From Achromobacter pestifer (lineage in GTDB: Bacteria; Pseudomonadota; Gammaproteobacteria; Burkholderiales; Burkholderiaceae_B), in NCBI RefSeq assembly GCF_902859625.1, contig NZ_CADIJX010000004.1, forward strand, positions 310,001 to 374,000: a stretch of 64,000 bases of DNA. The letters are read 5' to 3'. Position 1 is the first letter of the stretch; the number at the start of each line of letters is the position of its first letter. The translations under genes were made by a program, and so were the position numbers. This document shows positions 19,564 to 31,080 of this stretch, in pieces. The notes below the pieces were generated by a model, which did no database searches, had not been told where the DNA came from, and was given only the letters and a program-made list of their open reading frames with translations.

Positions 19564-20372
19564 CGCAGTCCTCCGCGACCACCAGCCAGCCGCTGGTGCA
19601 GCCCCGCCTGGACGCGGGCTCCGGCTTTCCCACCCTGCTGCGCAAGGAATTGCTGCGCTTCTGGAAAGTGGGTTTCCAAACCATCGCGGCGCCCGTCATC
19701 ACGGCGCTGCTGTATCTGCTGGTCTTCGCACACGTGCTGGAAGGGCGCCTGATGGTGTATGGCACCGTGCCCTACACCGCGTTCCTGATCCCCGGGCTCA
19801 TGATGATGAGCATGTTGCAGAATGCCTTCGCCAACCCGTCCTCATCGCTGATCCAAAGCCGCATCACGGGCAATCTTGTCTTCATGCTGCTGCCGCCGCT
19901 GTCGCACCGCGATATCTTCGGCGCCTTCGTGCTGGCGGCGGTCGTGCGCGGCCTGGCCGTGGGCCTGTGCGTCTGGCTCGTGGCGCTGTTCTTCGTGTCA
20001 TTGGTGCCCGCCAACCCGCTGTGGCTGCTGGCCTTCGCGGTGCTGTCCTGCGGCATCATGGCCGCGCTGGGCGTGGTCGCGGGCCTGTGGTCCGAAAAAT
20101 TCGACCAACTGGCGGCTTTCCAGAATTTCCTGATCATGCCCGCGACGTTCCTGTCCGGCGTGTTCTATTCCATCCACACGTTGCCGCCTTTCTGGCAGAG
20201 CGTGTCCCACTGGAACCCCATCTTCTACGCCATCGACGGATTCCGCTACGGATTCTTCGCGGTGTCGGACGTCTCCCCCTGGCGCAGCCTGGCGGTGGTG
20301 ACGGCGGTGTTCCTGGCGCTATCGATTTATGCGCTGCGGCTTCTGGCCAGCGGCTACAAACTCAGGAATTGA
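19560..20372 (+). CDS. ABC-2 type exporter, permease (YadH-like)
   Basis: 270 residues, start overlapping the ATPase stop as ATGA. Six hydrophobic helices are visible. Family blocks: LLRKELLRFWKVGFQTIAAPVITALLYLLVF, PGLMMMSMLQNAFANPSSSLIQSRITGN, and the conserved QLAAFQNFLIMPATFLSGVFYSI with LPPFWQSVSHWNPIFYAIDGFRYG typical of ABC-2 permeases such as YadH. It forms a homodimer with two ATPase subunits. bolA follows after five bases. Confidence 0.92.
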   Translation: MTQSSATTSQPLVQPRLDAGSGFPTLLRKELLRFWKVGFQTIAAPVITALLYLLVFAHVLEGRLMVYGTVPYTAFLIPGLMMMSMLQNAFANPSSSLIQSRITGNLVFMLLPPLSHRDIFGAFVLAAVVRGLAVGLCVWLVALFFVSLVPANPLWLLAFAVLSCGIMAALGVVAGLWSEKFDQLAAFQNFLIMPATFLSGVFYSIHTLPPFWQSVSHWNPIFYAIDGFRYGFFAVSDVSPWRSLAVVTAVFLALSIYALRLLASGYKLRN

Positions 20373-20377
20373 CGTCC

Positions 20378-21891
<1,514 letters not shown>

Positions 21892-21900
21892 AAAGTAATA

Positions 21901-21940
21901 GCCCCCACGCTGCGCCTTCGGCTTGCTGCCCCCCGAGTGG
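21901..21940 (+). repeat. REP-like element, single copy between murA and hisG
   Basis: 40 bases starting GCCCCCACGCTGCGCCTTCG and ending in CCCCGAGTGG, differing at two positions from the unit at 60221. It contains the GCC-TTC-GGC mini-hairpin and the CCCCC..GGGG arm. It occupies most of the 76-base gap between murA and hisG, so it lies within the presumed superoperon transcript. Confidence 0.8.
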
Positions 21941-21967
21941 GTCCGTTAATTTTGAGGCGGCTCGGCA

Positions 21968-22642
21968 ATGAACAATGCCACGACGAAGCCCCTGACCCTG
22001 GCGCTGTCCAAGGGCCGGATTTTTGAAGAAACCATGCCGCTGCTGGCCGAGGCCGGCATCGAAGTGACCGAGAGCCCGGAAAGCTCGCGCAAGCTGATCC
22101 TGCCGACCAGCGACCCTGGCCTGCGCCTGATCATCGTGCGCGCCTCCGACGTGCCGACGTACGTGCAATACGGCGCGGCGGACCTGGGCATCGCTGGCAA
22201 GGATGTGCTGATCGAGCACGCCAAGGAACAGCCCGGCGGCCTGTACCAGCCGATCGACCTGAACATCGCCAAGTGCCGCCTGGCCGTCGCCGTACGCAAC
22301 GGCTTCGACTACGAAGGCGCGGTGCACCAGGGCGCACGCCTGCGCGTGGCCACCAAATACGTCCACTCAGCCCGTGAACACTTTGCGGCCAAGGGTGTGT
22401 ACGTGGACATCATCAAGCTGTATGGTTCGATGGAACTGGCGCCGCTGGTCGGCTTGGCCGACTGCATCGTTGACCTGGTGTCCACCGGTGGCACGCTGCG
22501 CGCCAACGACCTGGTCGCCGTCGAAGACGTCATGCCCATCTCGTCGCGCCTGATCGTCAACCAGGCCGCGCTGAAGACCCGCGGCGCCCGCCTGCAACCG
22601 CTGCTGGACGCCTTTGAAAGAGCGTCCTCCCGCAATGCCTGA
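21968..22642 (+). CDS. hisG: ATP phosphoribosyltransferase, short form
   Basis: 224 residues. First step of histidine synthesis (ATP plus PRPP to phosphoribosyl-ATP). The start [18 protein letters not shown] and the PRPP-binding [18 protein letters not shown] are clear. The length shows the short form that lacks the C-terminal regulatory domain and so needs HisZ; no hisZ is in the window, so it must be elsewhere. ATG 21968 follows a REP-like element. hisD follows. Confidence 0.97.
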   Translation: MNNATTKPLTLALSKGRIFEETMPLLAEAGIEVTESPESSRKLILPTSDPGLRLIIVRASDVPTYVQYGAADLGIAGKDVLIEHAKEQPGGLYQPIDLNIAKCRLAVAVRNGFDYEGAVHQGARLRVATKYVHSAREHFAAKGVYVDIIKLYGSMELAPLVGLADCIVDLVSTGGTLRANDLVAVEDVMPISSRLIVNQAALKTRGARLQPLLDAFERASSRNA

Positions 22643-22649
22643 CCCCCGC

Positions 22650-22669
22650 CCGCCGCGATGCCGCGGCGG
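22650..22669 (+). repeat. Short perfect stem-loop between hisG and hisD
   Basis: CCGCCGCG (22650-22657), loop ATGC, CGCGGCGG (22662-22669), starting 8 bases after the hisG stop and ending 27 bases before the preferred hisD ATG. No T-tract follows. An in-frame ATG for hisD falls in the loop at 22658 and would be sequestered, supporting the ATG at 22697. Confidence 0.5.
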
Positions 22670-22696
22670 CCGCTTTCCGCTTTGCTCCATGACGCC

Positions 22697-24001
22697 ATGG
22701 CCCTGATCAATCGTCTCGACTCCCGCGAACCCGGATTCAAATCCGCCCTGTCCAAGCTGCTGGCCTTCGAGGCCACGGAGGACGAGTCCATCGACCGCGC
22801 CGCGGCCGGCATCCTGGCCGACGTGCGCACCCGCGGCGACGCCGCGCTGGTGGAATACACGCAGCGCTTTGACCGCATGCCGGGCGCATCGGCCGCCACG
22901 CTGGAAATTCCCAAGGCAGAGTGGCATGCCGCGCTGGCCGCGCTGCCCGCCGCGCAGCGCAATGCGCTGGAAGCCGCCGCCGACCGCGTGCGCAGCTACC
23001 ACGAACGCCAACGCGCCGAAACCTGGACCTACACCGATGCCGAAGGCACGTTGCTGGGCCAGCAGGTCACGTCGCTCGACCGCGTGGGCCTGTATGTGCC
23101 GGGTGGCAAGGCCGCCTATCCCTCGTCAGTGCTGATGAACGCCATCCCGGCCAAGGTCGCGGGCGTGCCGGAACTGATCATGGTCACGCCCACGCCCGAC
23201 GGCGTGCGCAACCCCATCGTGCTGGCCGCGGCCGCCATCGGCGGCGTGGATCGCGTGTTCGCCATCGGCGGCGCGCAAGCCGTGGGCGCGCTGGCCTACG
23301 GCACCGCCACCGTGCCCGCCGTGGACAAGATCGTCGGCCCGGGCAACGCCTACGTCGCCGCCGCCAAGCGTCGCGTGTTCGGCGTGGTCGGCATCGACAT
23401 GATCGCCGGCCCCAGCGAAATCCTGGTCATCTGCGACGGCAAGACGCCGGCCGACTGGATCGCCATGGACCTGTTCTCGCAAGCCGAGCACGACGAACTG
23501 GCGCAATCCATCCTGCTCTGTCCGGATGCCGCCTTCATGGACGAAGTGGAAGCGGCCATCGCGCGCCTCTTGCCCACCATGCCGCGCGCCGACATCCTGC
23601 GCGTCAGCCTGGCCAACCGCGGCGCGCTGATCCAGGTTCAAAGCCTGGACGAGGCCTGCCAGATCGCCAACGACATCGCGCCCGAGCACTTGGAGATCTC
23701 CACCGAGCAGCCCGAGATCTGGACGGCCAAGATCCGCCACGCCGGCGCGATCTTCATGGGCCGCTTCAGTTCCGAGGCGCTGGGCGACTACTGCGCGGGC
23801 CCGAACCACGTGCTGCCCACGTCCCGCACCGCCCGCTTCTCGTCGCCGCTGGGCGTGTATGACTTCCAGAAGCGCTCCAGCCTGATCCAGGTCTCGCACC
23901 AAGGCGCGCAGACGCTGGGCCGCATTGCTGCCGAACTGGCGTTGGGCGAGGGCCTGCAAGCGCACGCCGCCAGCGCCCAATACCGGATCGACAAGCCATG
24001 A
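22697..24001 (+). CDS. hisD: Histidinol dehydrogenase
   Basis: 434 residues from ATG 22697 ([14 protein letters not shown]); an in-frame ATG at 22658 lies inside a hairpin. It catalyses the last two oxidations of histidine synthesis, histidinol to histidine, with Zn and NAD. Signature blocks: [58 protein letters not shown], and the Zn-site [13 protein letters not shown]. The C-terminal [22 protein letters not shown] is also typical. Overlaps hisC by four bases. Confidence 0.97.
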   Translation: MALINRLDSREPGFKSALSKLLAFEATEDESIDRAAAGILADVRTRGDAALVEYTQRFDRMPGASAATLEIPKAEWHAALAALPAAQRNALEAAADRVRSYHERQRAETWTYTDAEGTLLGQQVTSLDRVGLYVPGGKAAYPSSVLMNAIPAKVAGVPELIMVTPTPDGVRNPIVLAAAAIGGVDRVFAIGGAQAVGALAYGTATVPAVDKIVGPGNAYVAAAKRRVFGVVGIDMIAGPSEILVICDGKTPADWIAMDLFSQAEHDELAQSILLCPDAAFMDEVEAAIARLLPTMPRADILRVSLANRGALIQVQSLDEACQIANDIAPEHLEISTEQPEIWTAKIRHAGAIFMGRFSSEALGDYCAGPNHVLPTSRTARFSSPLGVYDFQKRSSLIQVSHQGAQTLGRIAAELALGEGLQAHAASAQYRIDKP

Positions 24002-25104
24002 GCCCGGCCCCGGCGGCAAGCGTCGCCGGCCGCATCGCCGACACGATCCGCGCCGATATCCGTAAATTGGCCGCCTATCCCGTGGCGAATGCCGACGGCT
24101 GCATCAAGCTGGATGCAATGGAATGTCCCTACGAACTGCCCGAGGCAGTCCGGGACGACATCGCGCGCACCGTGCGCGACACGCCGCTGAACCGCTATCC
24201 CGCCGCCGACCTGTCCGCGTTGCAGCAGGCGGTGAAATCGGGCTTTGGCGTGCCCGACGGCGCCGACGTGCTGTTCGGCAATGGCTCGGACGAACTGATC
24301 CACATCATCGTGCAGGCTTGCTGCAACCCCGGCGACACCGTGATGTCGCCGTGGCCGTCGTTCGTCTACTTCGACATGGCAGCCCGTTTCGACCACGCCC
24401 GCTTTGTCGGCGTGCCGCTGACCGACGATCTGACCCTGGATTTGCCGGCGATGCTGGCCGCCATCCACGAACACCAGCCCAAGGTCGTGTTCCTGGCCGT
24501 GCCCAACAACCCCACCGGCGGACTCTGGTCCGACAGCGACGTGCAGGCGATCATCGCCGCCGCCCCCGGACTGGTGGTGCTGGACGAGGCCTACCAGCCT
24601 TTCGCCGACCGCAGCTGGATGCCGCAGGTGCTGGACGCCGCCAACGTGGTGGTCATGCGCACCGTCTCCAAGATCGGCCTGGCCGGCCTGCGTTTCGGCT
24701 ATCTGGCGGGCCATCCCGACTGGATCGCCGAACTGAACAAGGTGCGTCCGCCCTACAACCTGGACGTGCTGACGCAGGCCACACTGATGACGGTCCTGCG
24801 TCACAAGGACGTGCTGGATGAGCAGGCCGCCCGCTTGCGCGCCGACCGCGAACCCCTGGCCGCCGCCCTGGCCGCCTTGCCCGGCGTCAGGGTATTCCCT
24901 TCCGCCGGCAACTTCGTTCTCGCGCGCTTTTCCGGCAAGCTGGACGGCAACGCCGTGCATCTTGCGCTGAAAACGCGCAAAATATTGATTCGTAACTTCT
25001 CCAACGCCCATCCGCTACTGGCCAACTGCCTGCGCATCTCGGTGGGCGCCCCGGCCGAGAACGCCGCCTTGCTGGCTGCCTTGCAAGAGATTTTGAGTGC
25101 TTAA
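23998..25104 (+). CDS. hisC: Histidinol-phosphate aminotransferase
   Basis: 368 residues, start overlapping the hisD stop. A PLP fold-type I aminotransferase converting imidazole-acetol phosphate and glutamate to histidinol phosphate. Seen: [16 protein letters not shown] near residue 40, [27 protein letters not shown], the [12 protein letters not shown] block, [11 protein letters not shown], and the PLP-lysine motif [17 protein letters not shown]. Its location between hisD and hisB fixes the assignment over other aminotransferases. Confidence 0.96.
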   Translation: MSPAPAASVAGRIADTIRADIRKLAAYPVANADGCIKLDAMECPYELPEAVRDDIARTVRDTPLNRYPAADLSALQQAVKSGFGVPDGADVLFGNGSDELIHIIVQACCNPGDTVMSPWPSFVYFDMAARFDHARFVGVPLTDDLTLDLPAMLAAIHEHQPKVVFLAVPNNPTGGLWSDSDVQAIIAAAPGLVVLDEAYQPFADRSWMPQVLDAANVVVMRTVSKIGLAGLRFGYLAGHPDWIAELNKVRPPYNLDVLTQATLMTVLRHKDVLDEQAARLRADREPLAAALAALPGVRVFPSAGNFVLARFSGKLDGNAVHLALKTRKILIRNFSNAHPLLANCLRISVGAPAENAALLAALQEILSA

Positions 25105-25105
25105 C

Positions 25106-25693
25106 ATGCGTACCGCAGAGATCACCCGCAACACCAACGAAACCCGCATCCGCGTGGCCATCAATATTGACGGCACCGGCAAGCAGACGATCGACACCGG
25201 CGTGCCCTTCCTGGACCACATGCTGGACCAGATCGCGCGCCATGGCCTGATCGACCTCGACATCAAGGCCGAGGGCGACTTGCACATCGATGCGCACCAT
25301 ACGGTGGAAGACGTGGGCATCACGCTGGGCATGGCCATTGCCAAGGCGGTCGGCACCAAGGCCGGCCTGCGCCGCTACGGTCATGCCTACGTGCCGCTGG
25401 ACGAAGCGCTGTCGCGCGTCGTGGTGGACTTCTCCGGCCGCCCCGGCCTGGAATATCACATCCCGTTCACGCGCGCCCACATCGGCAATTTCGACGTCGA
25501 CCTGACGCGCGAATTCTTCCAGGGCCTGGTGAACCACGCGCTGATCACGCTGCACATCGACAATCTGCGCGGCTTCAACGCCCACCATCAGGCGGAAACC
25601 GTGTTCAAGGCCTGTGGCCGCGCCCTGCGCATGGCCATGGAAGTCGACCCGCGCATGGGCGACGTCGTGCCCTCCACCAAGGGCGTGCTGTAA
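25106..25693 (+). CDS. hisB: Imidazoleglycerol-phosphate dehydratase
   Basis: 195 residues, start taken at ATG 25106 one base after the hisC stop. It dehydrates imidazole glycerol phosphate using two Mn ions. The histidine-rich metal motifs are [27 protein letters not shown] and the C-terminal [18 protein letters not shown]. It is the monofunctional dehydratase; the phosphatase domain fused in E. coli is absent, so a separate histidinol-phosphate phosphatase is needed and is not in this window. Confidence 0.97.
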   Translation: MRTAEITRNTNETRIRVAINIDGTGKQTIDTGVPFLDHMLDQIARHGLIDLDIKAEGDLHIDAHHTVEDVGITLGMAIAKAVGTKAGLRRYGHAYVPLDEALSRVVVDFSGRPGLEYHIPFTRAHIGNFDVDLTREFFQGLVNHALITLHIDNLRGFNAHHQAETVFKACGRALRMAMEVDPRMGDVVPSTKGVL

Positions 25694-25727
25694 CGTTCGC
25701 CAATCCCACCGCACCAGGCAAAAAGAA

Positions 25728-26426
25728 GTGACCACTATCGCCATCGTCGACTATGGAATGGGTAATTTCCACTCCGTCGCGCGCGCCCTGAAGTTCGCCG
25801 CCCCCGATGCGGACATCCGCATCTGCAACCAGCCCCAAGACATCGACGCGGCCGACCGCGTGGTGTTCCCGGGCCAGGGCGCCATGGCGGACTGCATGCG
25901 CACCCTGAATGAATCCGGCCTGCGCGAAGCCGTCGTCCGCGCCGCGCGCAACAAGCCCCTGTTGGGCGTTTGCGTGGGCGAACAGATGCTGTTTGATTCC
26001 AGCGAAGAAGGCGGCACGTCCTGCCTGGGCCTGTTCCCGGGCGTCGTGCGGCGCTTCTCGGGACCGCGTTTTGCTGACCTGATCCCCTCCGACGACGAAG
26101 CCTGCCTGGCCGACGCCGGTGCGGCAGGCTTGGCCGACACGCGCCCCGAACGGCTTAAAGTGCCGCACATGGGATGGAACAAAGTCCGCCAAACGCGCTC
26201 TCATCCTATCTGGGACGGCATTCCGGACGGCACGCACTTCTATTTCGTCCATAGTTACTATGCCGATCCGGACGATTCCGGCCTGACTGTTGGTGAAACC
26301 GATTATGGCGTCGCCTTTACCTGCGCCGTGGCGGCAGCTAACATTTTCGCGGTGCAGTTCCACCCCGAGAAGAGCGCCGAACACGGTTTGCGCCTGTATC
26401 GCAATTTTGTAGACTGGCAGCCGTAG
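25728..26426 (+). CDS. hisH: Imidazole glycerol phosphate synthase, glutaminase subunit
   Basis: 232 residues starting at GTG 25728 (then [20 protein letters not shown]). A class I glutamine amidotransferase that supplies ammonia to HisF. The oxyanion/nucleophile block is [13 protein letters not shown] with Cys82, and the catalytic His-Glu pair is in AVQFHPEKS. The conserved HMGWNKV is also present. Upstream in-frame starts would overlap hisB heavily, so the GTG is preferred; it has a purine-rich AAAAAGAA leader. Confidence 0.95.
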   Translation: MTTIAIVDYGMGNFHSVARALKFAAPDADIRICNQPQDIDAADRVVFPGQGAMADCMRTLNESGLREAVVRAARNKPLLGVCVGEQMLFDSSEEGGTSCLGLFPGVVRRFSGPRFADLIPSDDEACLADAGAAGLADTRPERLKVPHMGWNKVRQTRSHPIWDGIPDGTHFYFVHSYYADPDDSGLTVGETDYGVAFTCAVAAANIFAVQFHPEKSAEHGLRLYRNFVDWQP

Positions 26427-26483
26427 GCGTAACGCCTTCAAGCGCCAGCCCATTCAACCCCTCTTTCTTTTTTGCTGCCCACC

Positions 26484-27224
26484 ATGCTGCTGATCCCCGC
26501 CATCGATCTTAAAGACGGGCGCTGCGTGCGCCTGCGCCAGGGTGACCTGGACGATGCAACGGTGTTCTCCGAAGACCCCGCCGCCATGGCCACCCGTTGG
26601 CTCGACCAGGGCGCACGTCGCCTGCATCTGGTCGACCTGAACGGCGCCGTCGCCGGCAAGCCGAAGAACGAAGCGCCCATCAAGGCCATCCTGGAAGCCG
26701 TCGGCGACGACATTCCCGTCCAGATCGGCGGTGGTATCCGTGACCTGGACACCATCGAACGCTACCTTGATGCCGGCATCTCCTACGTGATCATCGGCAC
26801 GGCCGCGGTCAAGAACCCAGGCTTCCTGCAAGACGCCTGCGGCGCTTTCCCCGGCCAGATCATCGTCGGCCTGGATGCCCGCGACGGCAAGATCGCCACC
26901 GACGGCTGGAGCAAGCTGACCCGCCACGACGTGCTGGACCTGGCCAAGAAGTTTGAAGATTACGGCTGCGAAGCCATCATCTACACCGACATCGGCCGTG
27001 ACGGCATGCTGTCGGGCGTCAATGTCGAAGCCACGGTTCGCCTGGCCCAACACGTGCGCATCCCCGTGTATGCGTCTGGCGGCATCGCCGGCATCCAGGA
27101 CATCGAAGCCCTGTGCGCCGTCGAAGAAGAGGGCGTTGAAGGCGCCATTCTGGGCCGCAGCATCTACGAAGGCACGCTTGATTTCCAGGCAGCCCAGGCT
27201 CGCGCCGACGAATTGGCAAAATGA
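26484..27224 (+). CDS. hisA: Phosphoribosylformimino-AICAR phosphate isomerase
   Basis: 246 residues from ATG 26484 ([20 protein letters not shown]). A beta-alpha barrel that isomerises ProFAR to PRFAR in histidine synthesis. Catalytic Asp in PAIDLKDG, phosphate-binding [13 protein letters not shown], the second catalytic Asp in [12 protein letters not shown], and the C-terminal phosphate loop [12 protein letters not shown] are visible. It overlaps hisF by four bases. A TTG at 26472 is in frame but not preferred. Confidence 0.97.
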   Translation: MLLIPAIDLKDGRCVRLRQGDLDDATVFSEDPAAMATRWLDQGARRLHLVDLNGAVAGKPKNEAPIKAILEAVGDDIPVQIGGGIRDLDTIERYLDAGISYVIIGTAAVKNPGFLQDACGAFPGQIIVGLDARDGKIATDGWSKLTRHDVLDLAKKFEDYGCEAIIYTDIGRDGMLSGVNVEATVRLAQHVRIPVYASGGIAGIQDIEALCAVEEEGVEGAILGRSIYEGTLDFQAAQARADELAK

Positions 27225-28039
27225 CCACATCCAGCAGCACCCCCGGGGCCGGCACGCCCGTCCAGAGCGCGCTGACCCGCCGCATCATCCCCTGCCTTGA
27301 CGTCACCGCCGGCCGTGTCGTCAAGGGGGTGAACTTCGTCAACCTGCTCGATGCGGGCGACCCCGTCGAGATCGCCCGCCGTTACAACGAGCAGGGCGCC
27401 GACGAAATCACCTTCCTGGACATCACCGCCACCAGCGACGGCCGCGACCTGATCCTGCCCATCATCGAGCAGGTGGCCTCGCAGGTCTTCATTCCGCTGA
27501 CGGTGGGTGGCGGCGTGCGCCAGGTTTCCGACATCCAGCGCCTGCTCAATGCCGGCGCTGACAAGATCAGCATCAACAGCGCGGCCGTGGCCAATCCGGA
27601 ACTGGTCCGCGCCGCGTCCGACTACCACGGCTCGCAATGCGTGGTGGTGGCGATCGACGCGCGCCGCGTGTCGGCCGCCGGCGAACCCGCCCGCTGGGAA
27701 GTCTTCACGCACGGCGGCCGCAAGGCCACCGGGCTGGACGCCGTGGCCTGGGCCCGCCGCATGGCCGCCTATGGCGCGGGCGAGATCCTGCTGACCAGCA
27801 TGGATCGCGACGGCACCAAGTCGGGCTTCGACCTGGAACTGACGCGAGCCGTGTCCGATGCCGTGCCGGTGCCCGTCATTGCCTCGGGTGGCGTGGGCAA
27901 TTTGCAGCATCTGGCCGATGGCGTCACCACCGGCCGCGCCAGCGCCGTGCTGGCCGCCAGCATCTTCCATTTCGGCCAACATACCGTTGGCGAATGCAAA
28001 CGCTTCATGGCCGAGCAGGGCATTACCGTCAGGCTGTGA
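27221..28039 (+). CDS. hisF: Imidazole glycerol phosphate synthase, cyclase subunit
   Basis: 272 residues, start overlapping hisA. The cyclase partner of HisH; makes imidazole glycerol phosphate and AICAR from PRFAR and ammonia. Seen: [19 protein letters not shown] with the catalytic Asp, [31 protein letters not shown], and [19 protein letters not shown] with the second catalytic Asp. About 15 residues of extra N-terminus precede the barrel compared with the shortest homologues. Confidence 0.97.
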   Translation: MTTSSSTPGAGTPVQSALTRRIIPCLDVTAGRVVKGVNFVNLLDAGDPVEIARRYNEQGADEITFLDITATSDGRDLILPIIEQVASQVFIPLTVGGGVRQVSDIQRLLNAGADKISINSAAVANPELVRAASDYHGSQCVVVAIDARRVSAAGEPARWEVFTHGGRKATGLDAVAWARRMAAYGAGEILLTSMDRDGTKSGFDLELTRAVSDAVPVPVIASGGVGNLQHLADGVTTGRASAVLAASIFHFGQHTVGECKRFMAEQGITVRL

Positions 28040-28059
28040 CCCACCCCCGATGCGCCTGG

Positions 28060-28083
28060 GGCGCTCCCCTGCAAGGGGGCGCC
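28060..28083 (+). repeat. GC-rich imperfect palindrome between hisF and hisI
   Basis: GGCGCTCCCCT-GC-AAGGGGGCGCC, nearly perfect dyad starting 20 bases after hisF. The 170-base hisF-hisI gap is the largest inside the his block and holds this hairpin but no gene. No T-tract follows, so I call it a processing or REP-like element rather than a terminator. Confidence 0.4.
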
Positions 28084-28209
28084 GCTGCGAACCGGCGGAG
28101 CCGGATCCGCGCGGCTCTGATCGGCCGGGACATGCAACAAGGTATTGCTTTAAGATGATAAGTTACCAAGCGTTGAGGGGTCCTCGGAGCCTAAGCGCGA
28201 GGACAACGG

Positions 28210-28623
28210 ATGAATGAAATGAGCACTGAACCCAGCTGGATAGCCGACGTCGTTTTCGACGAAAACGGCCTGATCCCCGCCATCGCGCAAGACGCCGACA
28301 ACGGTCAGATCATGATGGTGGCCTGGATGAACCGCGAGTCGCTCGCCGAAACCGCCGCCACCGGCCGCGCGGTGTACTGGTCGCGTTCGCGTCAGCGCCT
28401 GTGGCGCAAGGGCGAGGAATCCGGCCACGTCCAGGAAGTGCATGAACTGCGCCTGGACTGCGACGGTGACGTCATCCTGCTGAAAATCCACCAGGAAGGC
28501 GGCATCGCCTGCCACACCGGCCGCGCCAGCTGCTTCTACCGCCGCCTGGAAGGCCAGACGGACAATGCGTCCTGGGTCACGGTGGATCCGGTGCTGAAAG
28601 ACCCGGAAATGATCTACAAATGA
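28210..28623 (+). CDS. hisI: Phosphoribosyl-AMP cyclohydrolase
   Basis: 137 residues. Opens the purine ring of PR-AMP, third step of histidine synthesis. Zn and Mg sites are visible as [32 protein letters not shown] (two Cys and Asp ligands), preceded by [27 protein letters not shown]. Monofunctional; hisE is a separate gene that overlaps it by four bases. A second ATG three codons in (28219) is also possible. Confidence 0.97.
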   Translation: MNEMSTEPSWIADVVFDENGLIPAIAQDADNGQIMMVAWMNRESLAETAATGRAVYWSRSRQRLWRKGEESGHVQEVHELRLDCDGDVILLKIHQEGGIACHTGRASCFYRRLEGQTDNASWVTVDPVLKDPEMIYK

Positions 28624-28970
28624 CCCATCAAGCCCTGAGCGCCGCCGACATCCTGGCGCGCATCGCCGACACCCTGGAAACGCGCCGCCCCGAAAACGGC
28701 GGAGATCCCACTGCGTCGTATTCCGCCAAGCTGCTGGCCAAAGGCCCTGATTCCTTCCTGAAGAAGATCGGCGAAGAAGCCACCGAGCTGGTCATGGCCG
28801 CCAAGGATGGCGCCCCCGATCGCATCGTCAGCGAAACCGCCGACCTCTGGTTCCATTGCCTGGTGGCGCTGACGCACTTCAAGCTGCGCCCGGAAGATGT
28901 GTTGGCCGAATTGGCCCGCCGGGAAGGCCTGTCAGGCCTGGCCGAGAAGGCAAGCCGCCCCAAAGACTGA
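28620..28970 (+). CDS. hisE: Phosphoribosyl-ATP pyrophosphatase
   Basis: 116 residues, start overlapping hisI. Second step of histidine synthesis, PR-ATP to PR-AMP plus pyrophosphate. An all-alpha MazG-like fold with the motif [20 protein letters not shown] and [18 protein letters not shown], which supply the Mg-binding acidic residues. It completes the set hisGDCBHAFIE here; HisZ and a histidinol phosphatase are missing locally. Confidence 0.97.
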   Translation: MTHQALSAADILARIADTLETRRPENGGDPTASYSAKLLAKGPDSFLKKIGEEATELVMAAKDGAPDRIVSETADLWFHCLVALTHFKLRPEDVLAELARREGLSGLAEKASRPKD

Positions 28971-28986
28971 CCACGGAGCCCGGAAA

Positions 28987-29355
28987 ATGAGCAACAACTG
29001 CCTGTTTTGCAAGATCGCCGCTGGCGACATCCCGTCCAAGAAGGTCTACGAGGACGAGGACTTTGTTGCATTCCACGATATCAATCCAGCCGCACCGGTG
29101 CATTTGCTGTTGATCCCTCGACGTCATGTCACATCCATGCAGGATATTACGGGCGAGGACGCAGGTTGGTTGGGTAGAATGATGTCGTTGGCGCCGCGGC
29201 TAGCAGCCGAAAACGGTTGCCGTCCGGGCCCTGATGGCGGATTTCGCATCATGATCAACTCTGGCGTCGAAGGCGGCCAGGAAGTCCCGCATTTGCATTT
29301 CCACATCATCGGCGGCTCGCGGCCTTGGAAAGGGCGCGTAGCCCCTACCGCGTAA
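28987..29355 (+). CDS. hinT: HIT family purine nucleoside phosphoramidase
   Basis: 122 residues from ATG 28987 ([23 protein letters not shown]). The histidine triad is [13 protein letters not shown] near the C-terminus with the nucleophilic His in HxHxH. HinT hydrolyses AMP-N-epsilon-lysine-type phosphoramidates. It lies 16 bases after hisE and 14 before tatA, a common betaproteobacterial order. Confidence 0.96.
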   Translation: MSNNCLFCKIAAGDIPSKKVYEDEDFVAFHDINPAAPVHLLLIPRRHVTSMQDITGEDAGWLGRMMSLAPRLAAENGCRPGPDGGFRIMINSGVEGGQEVPHLHFHIIGGSRPWKGRVAPTA

Positions 29356-29369
29356 TTCGGAGAAACATC

Positions 29370-29597
29370 ATGGGTAGTTTCAGCATTTGGCATTGGTTGG
29401 TCGTTCTGGTCATCGTGGCGCTGATTTTCGGCACCAAGAAACTGCGCAACATCGGCTCGGATCTGGGCGGCGCGGTAAAGGGTTTCAAGGAAGGCATGAA
29501 GGACGCCAATGGCGAAAAACCTGCCGACCCGATCGCGCAGCAGCGCGTGTCCGGTGAAACCATCGACGTGCAGGCCAAGGAAAAGACCAACTCCTGA
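29370..29597 (+). CDS. tatA: Twin-arginine translocase subunit TatA
   Basis: 75 residues from ATG 29370. A single N-terminal membrane helix ([23 protein letters not shown]) with the FG hinge, then an amphipathic helix ([15 protein letters not shown]) and a polar tail. TatA oligomerises to let folded proteins cross the inner membrane. RBS CGGAGAAAC lies upstream. A substrate in this window is the Rieske protein PetA. Confidence 0.96.
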   Translation: MGSFSIWHWLVVLVIVALIFGTKKLRNIGSDLGGAVKGFKEGMKDANGEKPADPIAQQRVSGETIDVQAKEKTNS

Positions 29598-29669
29598 GCC
29601 CCGGCTCGTCTCCCGGGCCAGCCCTGAACGGGCCGGCCCTTATTGCTTCAATTCCCGAGCGGCCGTCGA

Positions 29670-30233
29670 ATGTTTGATGTCAGCCTCACTGAACTGATGG
29701 TGATCGGCGTCGTCGCCTTGATCGTCATTGGCCCCGAACGCCTGCCCAAAGTAGCCCGCACCGTCGGCCACCTGCTTGGGCGCGCGCAGCGTTACGTCAA
29801 TGACGTGAAGTCCGATATCCAGCGCGAAATCGAGATCGACGAGCTGCGCAAGTTCAAAAGCGAAATGGAAGATGCCGCGCAAGGCGTGCAGCAGTCGTTG
29901 AACGACACGCACGCCTCGTTGCAAGAACCGGTCCAGCAATTCCGCGCAGAGCTTGACGAAGTGGCCCGCGAAGCCAATGGCAAGGTCGCGCCGGTGATCG
30001 TCGGGGACGCCCCCGCCGACGCCGCCCGCACCATCGCGCCGCCGGGCCAGAACCACAGCCTGGATCTGGACCTGCCCGCCGCGCCCACGCCGGATTCCAC
30101 CCCGGCCGCGATTCCGGCCTCCGCGCCAGCCGCGGCCGCCCCCCCACAACCCGCCCCGGCGCCCAGCGCGCCCAAGGCTGACGACGCCGCGCCCGCCGCC
30201 AAGCCCGTCCCGCCCTCTGGAACACCGACGTGA
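29670..30233 (+). CDS. tatB: Twin-arginine translocase subunit TatB
   Basis: 187 residues from ATG 29670 (MFDVSLTELMVIGVVALIVIGPERLP). TatB-specific marks are the FDVSxxEL start and the GPERLP hinge, then a long amphipathic helix (VARTVGHLLGRAQRYVNDVKSDIQREIE). With TatC it forms the signal-peptide receptor. The last 60-70 residues are a low-complexity Ala/Pro tail. Its stop overlaps tatC by four bases. Confidence 0.96.
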   Translation: MFDVSLTELMVIGVVALIVIGPERLPKVARTVGHLLGRAQRYVNDVKSDIQREIEIDELRKFKSEMEDAAQGVQQSLNDTHASLQEPVQQFRAELDEVAREANGKVAPVIVGDAPADAARTIAPPGQNHSLDLDLPAAPTPDSTPAAIPASAPAAAAPPQPAPAPSAPKADDAAPAAKPVPPSGTPT

Positions 30234-31021
30234 CCCAGGACGCCTCCCAAGAAGAAGGCCAGCAAGAGACCTTCATCTCTCACCTGGTCGAATTGCGTAC
30301 CCGCCTGCTGCGCGCCGTTGGCGCCGTGGTGGTGGTATTTATCGTGTTGTTCATTTATCCCGGCGCGTCCGCCATCTATGACGTGCTGGCGGCTCCCATG
30401 CTGGCCTCGCTGCCGGAAGGCACGCGCATGATCGCCACGGGCGTCATCACGCCGTTCATGGTGCCGGTGAAGGTCACGATGATGGCCGCCTTCATCGTGG
30501 CGCTGCCAGTGGTGCTGTATCAGGCCTGGGCCTTTGTCGCGCCCGGTCTGTACCGCCACGAAAAGCGCCTGGCGCTGCCGCTGATCATCTCCAGCACCTT
30601 CCTGTTCATCGCGGGCATGGCGTTCTGCTATTTCGTGGTGTTCCGCACGGTGTTCCACTTCATCGCCACGTTCGCGCCGCAATCCATCACACCGGCGCCT
30701 GACATCGAGGCCTACCTGAGCTTCGTCATGACGATGTTCATGGCCTTCGGCATCACCTTCGAGGTGCCCGTGGCCGTGGTGCTGCTGGTGAAGATGGGCA
30801 TTGTCGAACTGTCCAAGCTGAGGGCCGCGCGCGGCTACGTCGTGGTTGGCGCCTTCATCATCGCCGCGGTCGTCACACCGCCCGATGTGGTCAGCCAGTT
30901 CATGCTGGCGGTGCCGTTGTGCCTGCTCTATGAAGTGGGCCTGATCTGCGCCCGCATGGTGTCACCCAAACCGGGCGCGGCCGACGAGACCACCGAAGAT
31001 TCGTTGACCGAACGGCACTGA
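30230..31021 (+). CDS. tatC: Twin-arginine translocase subunit TatC
   Basis: 263 residues, start overlapping tatB. Six membrane helices; binds the twin-arginine signal. Conserved blocks: ETFISHLVELRTRLLRA at the N-terminus, YQAWAFVAPGLYRHEKR, the periplasmic-loop region FVMTMFMAFGITFEVPVAVVLL, and AFIIAAVVTPPDVVSQFMLAVPLCLLYEVG. It closes the his-hinT-tat block. Confidence 0.97.
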   Translation: MTQDASQEEGQQETFISHLVELRTRLLRAVGAVVVVFIVLFIYPGASAIYDVLAAPMLASLPEGTRMIATGVITPFMVPVKVTMMAAFIVALPVVLYQAWAFVAPGLYRHEKRLALPLIISSTFLFIAGMAFCYFVVFRTVFHFIATFAPQSITPAPDIEAYLSFVMTMFMAFGITFEVPVAVVLLVKMGIVELSKLRAARGYVVVGAFIIAAVVTPPDVVSQFMLAVPLCLLYEVGLICARMVSPKPGAADETTEDSLTERH

Positions 31022-31080
31022 CACCGCTTCACGCACGGGCGGCGGGGGCAAGATAAGACTGATTGACTCTTGCCCGCGTT

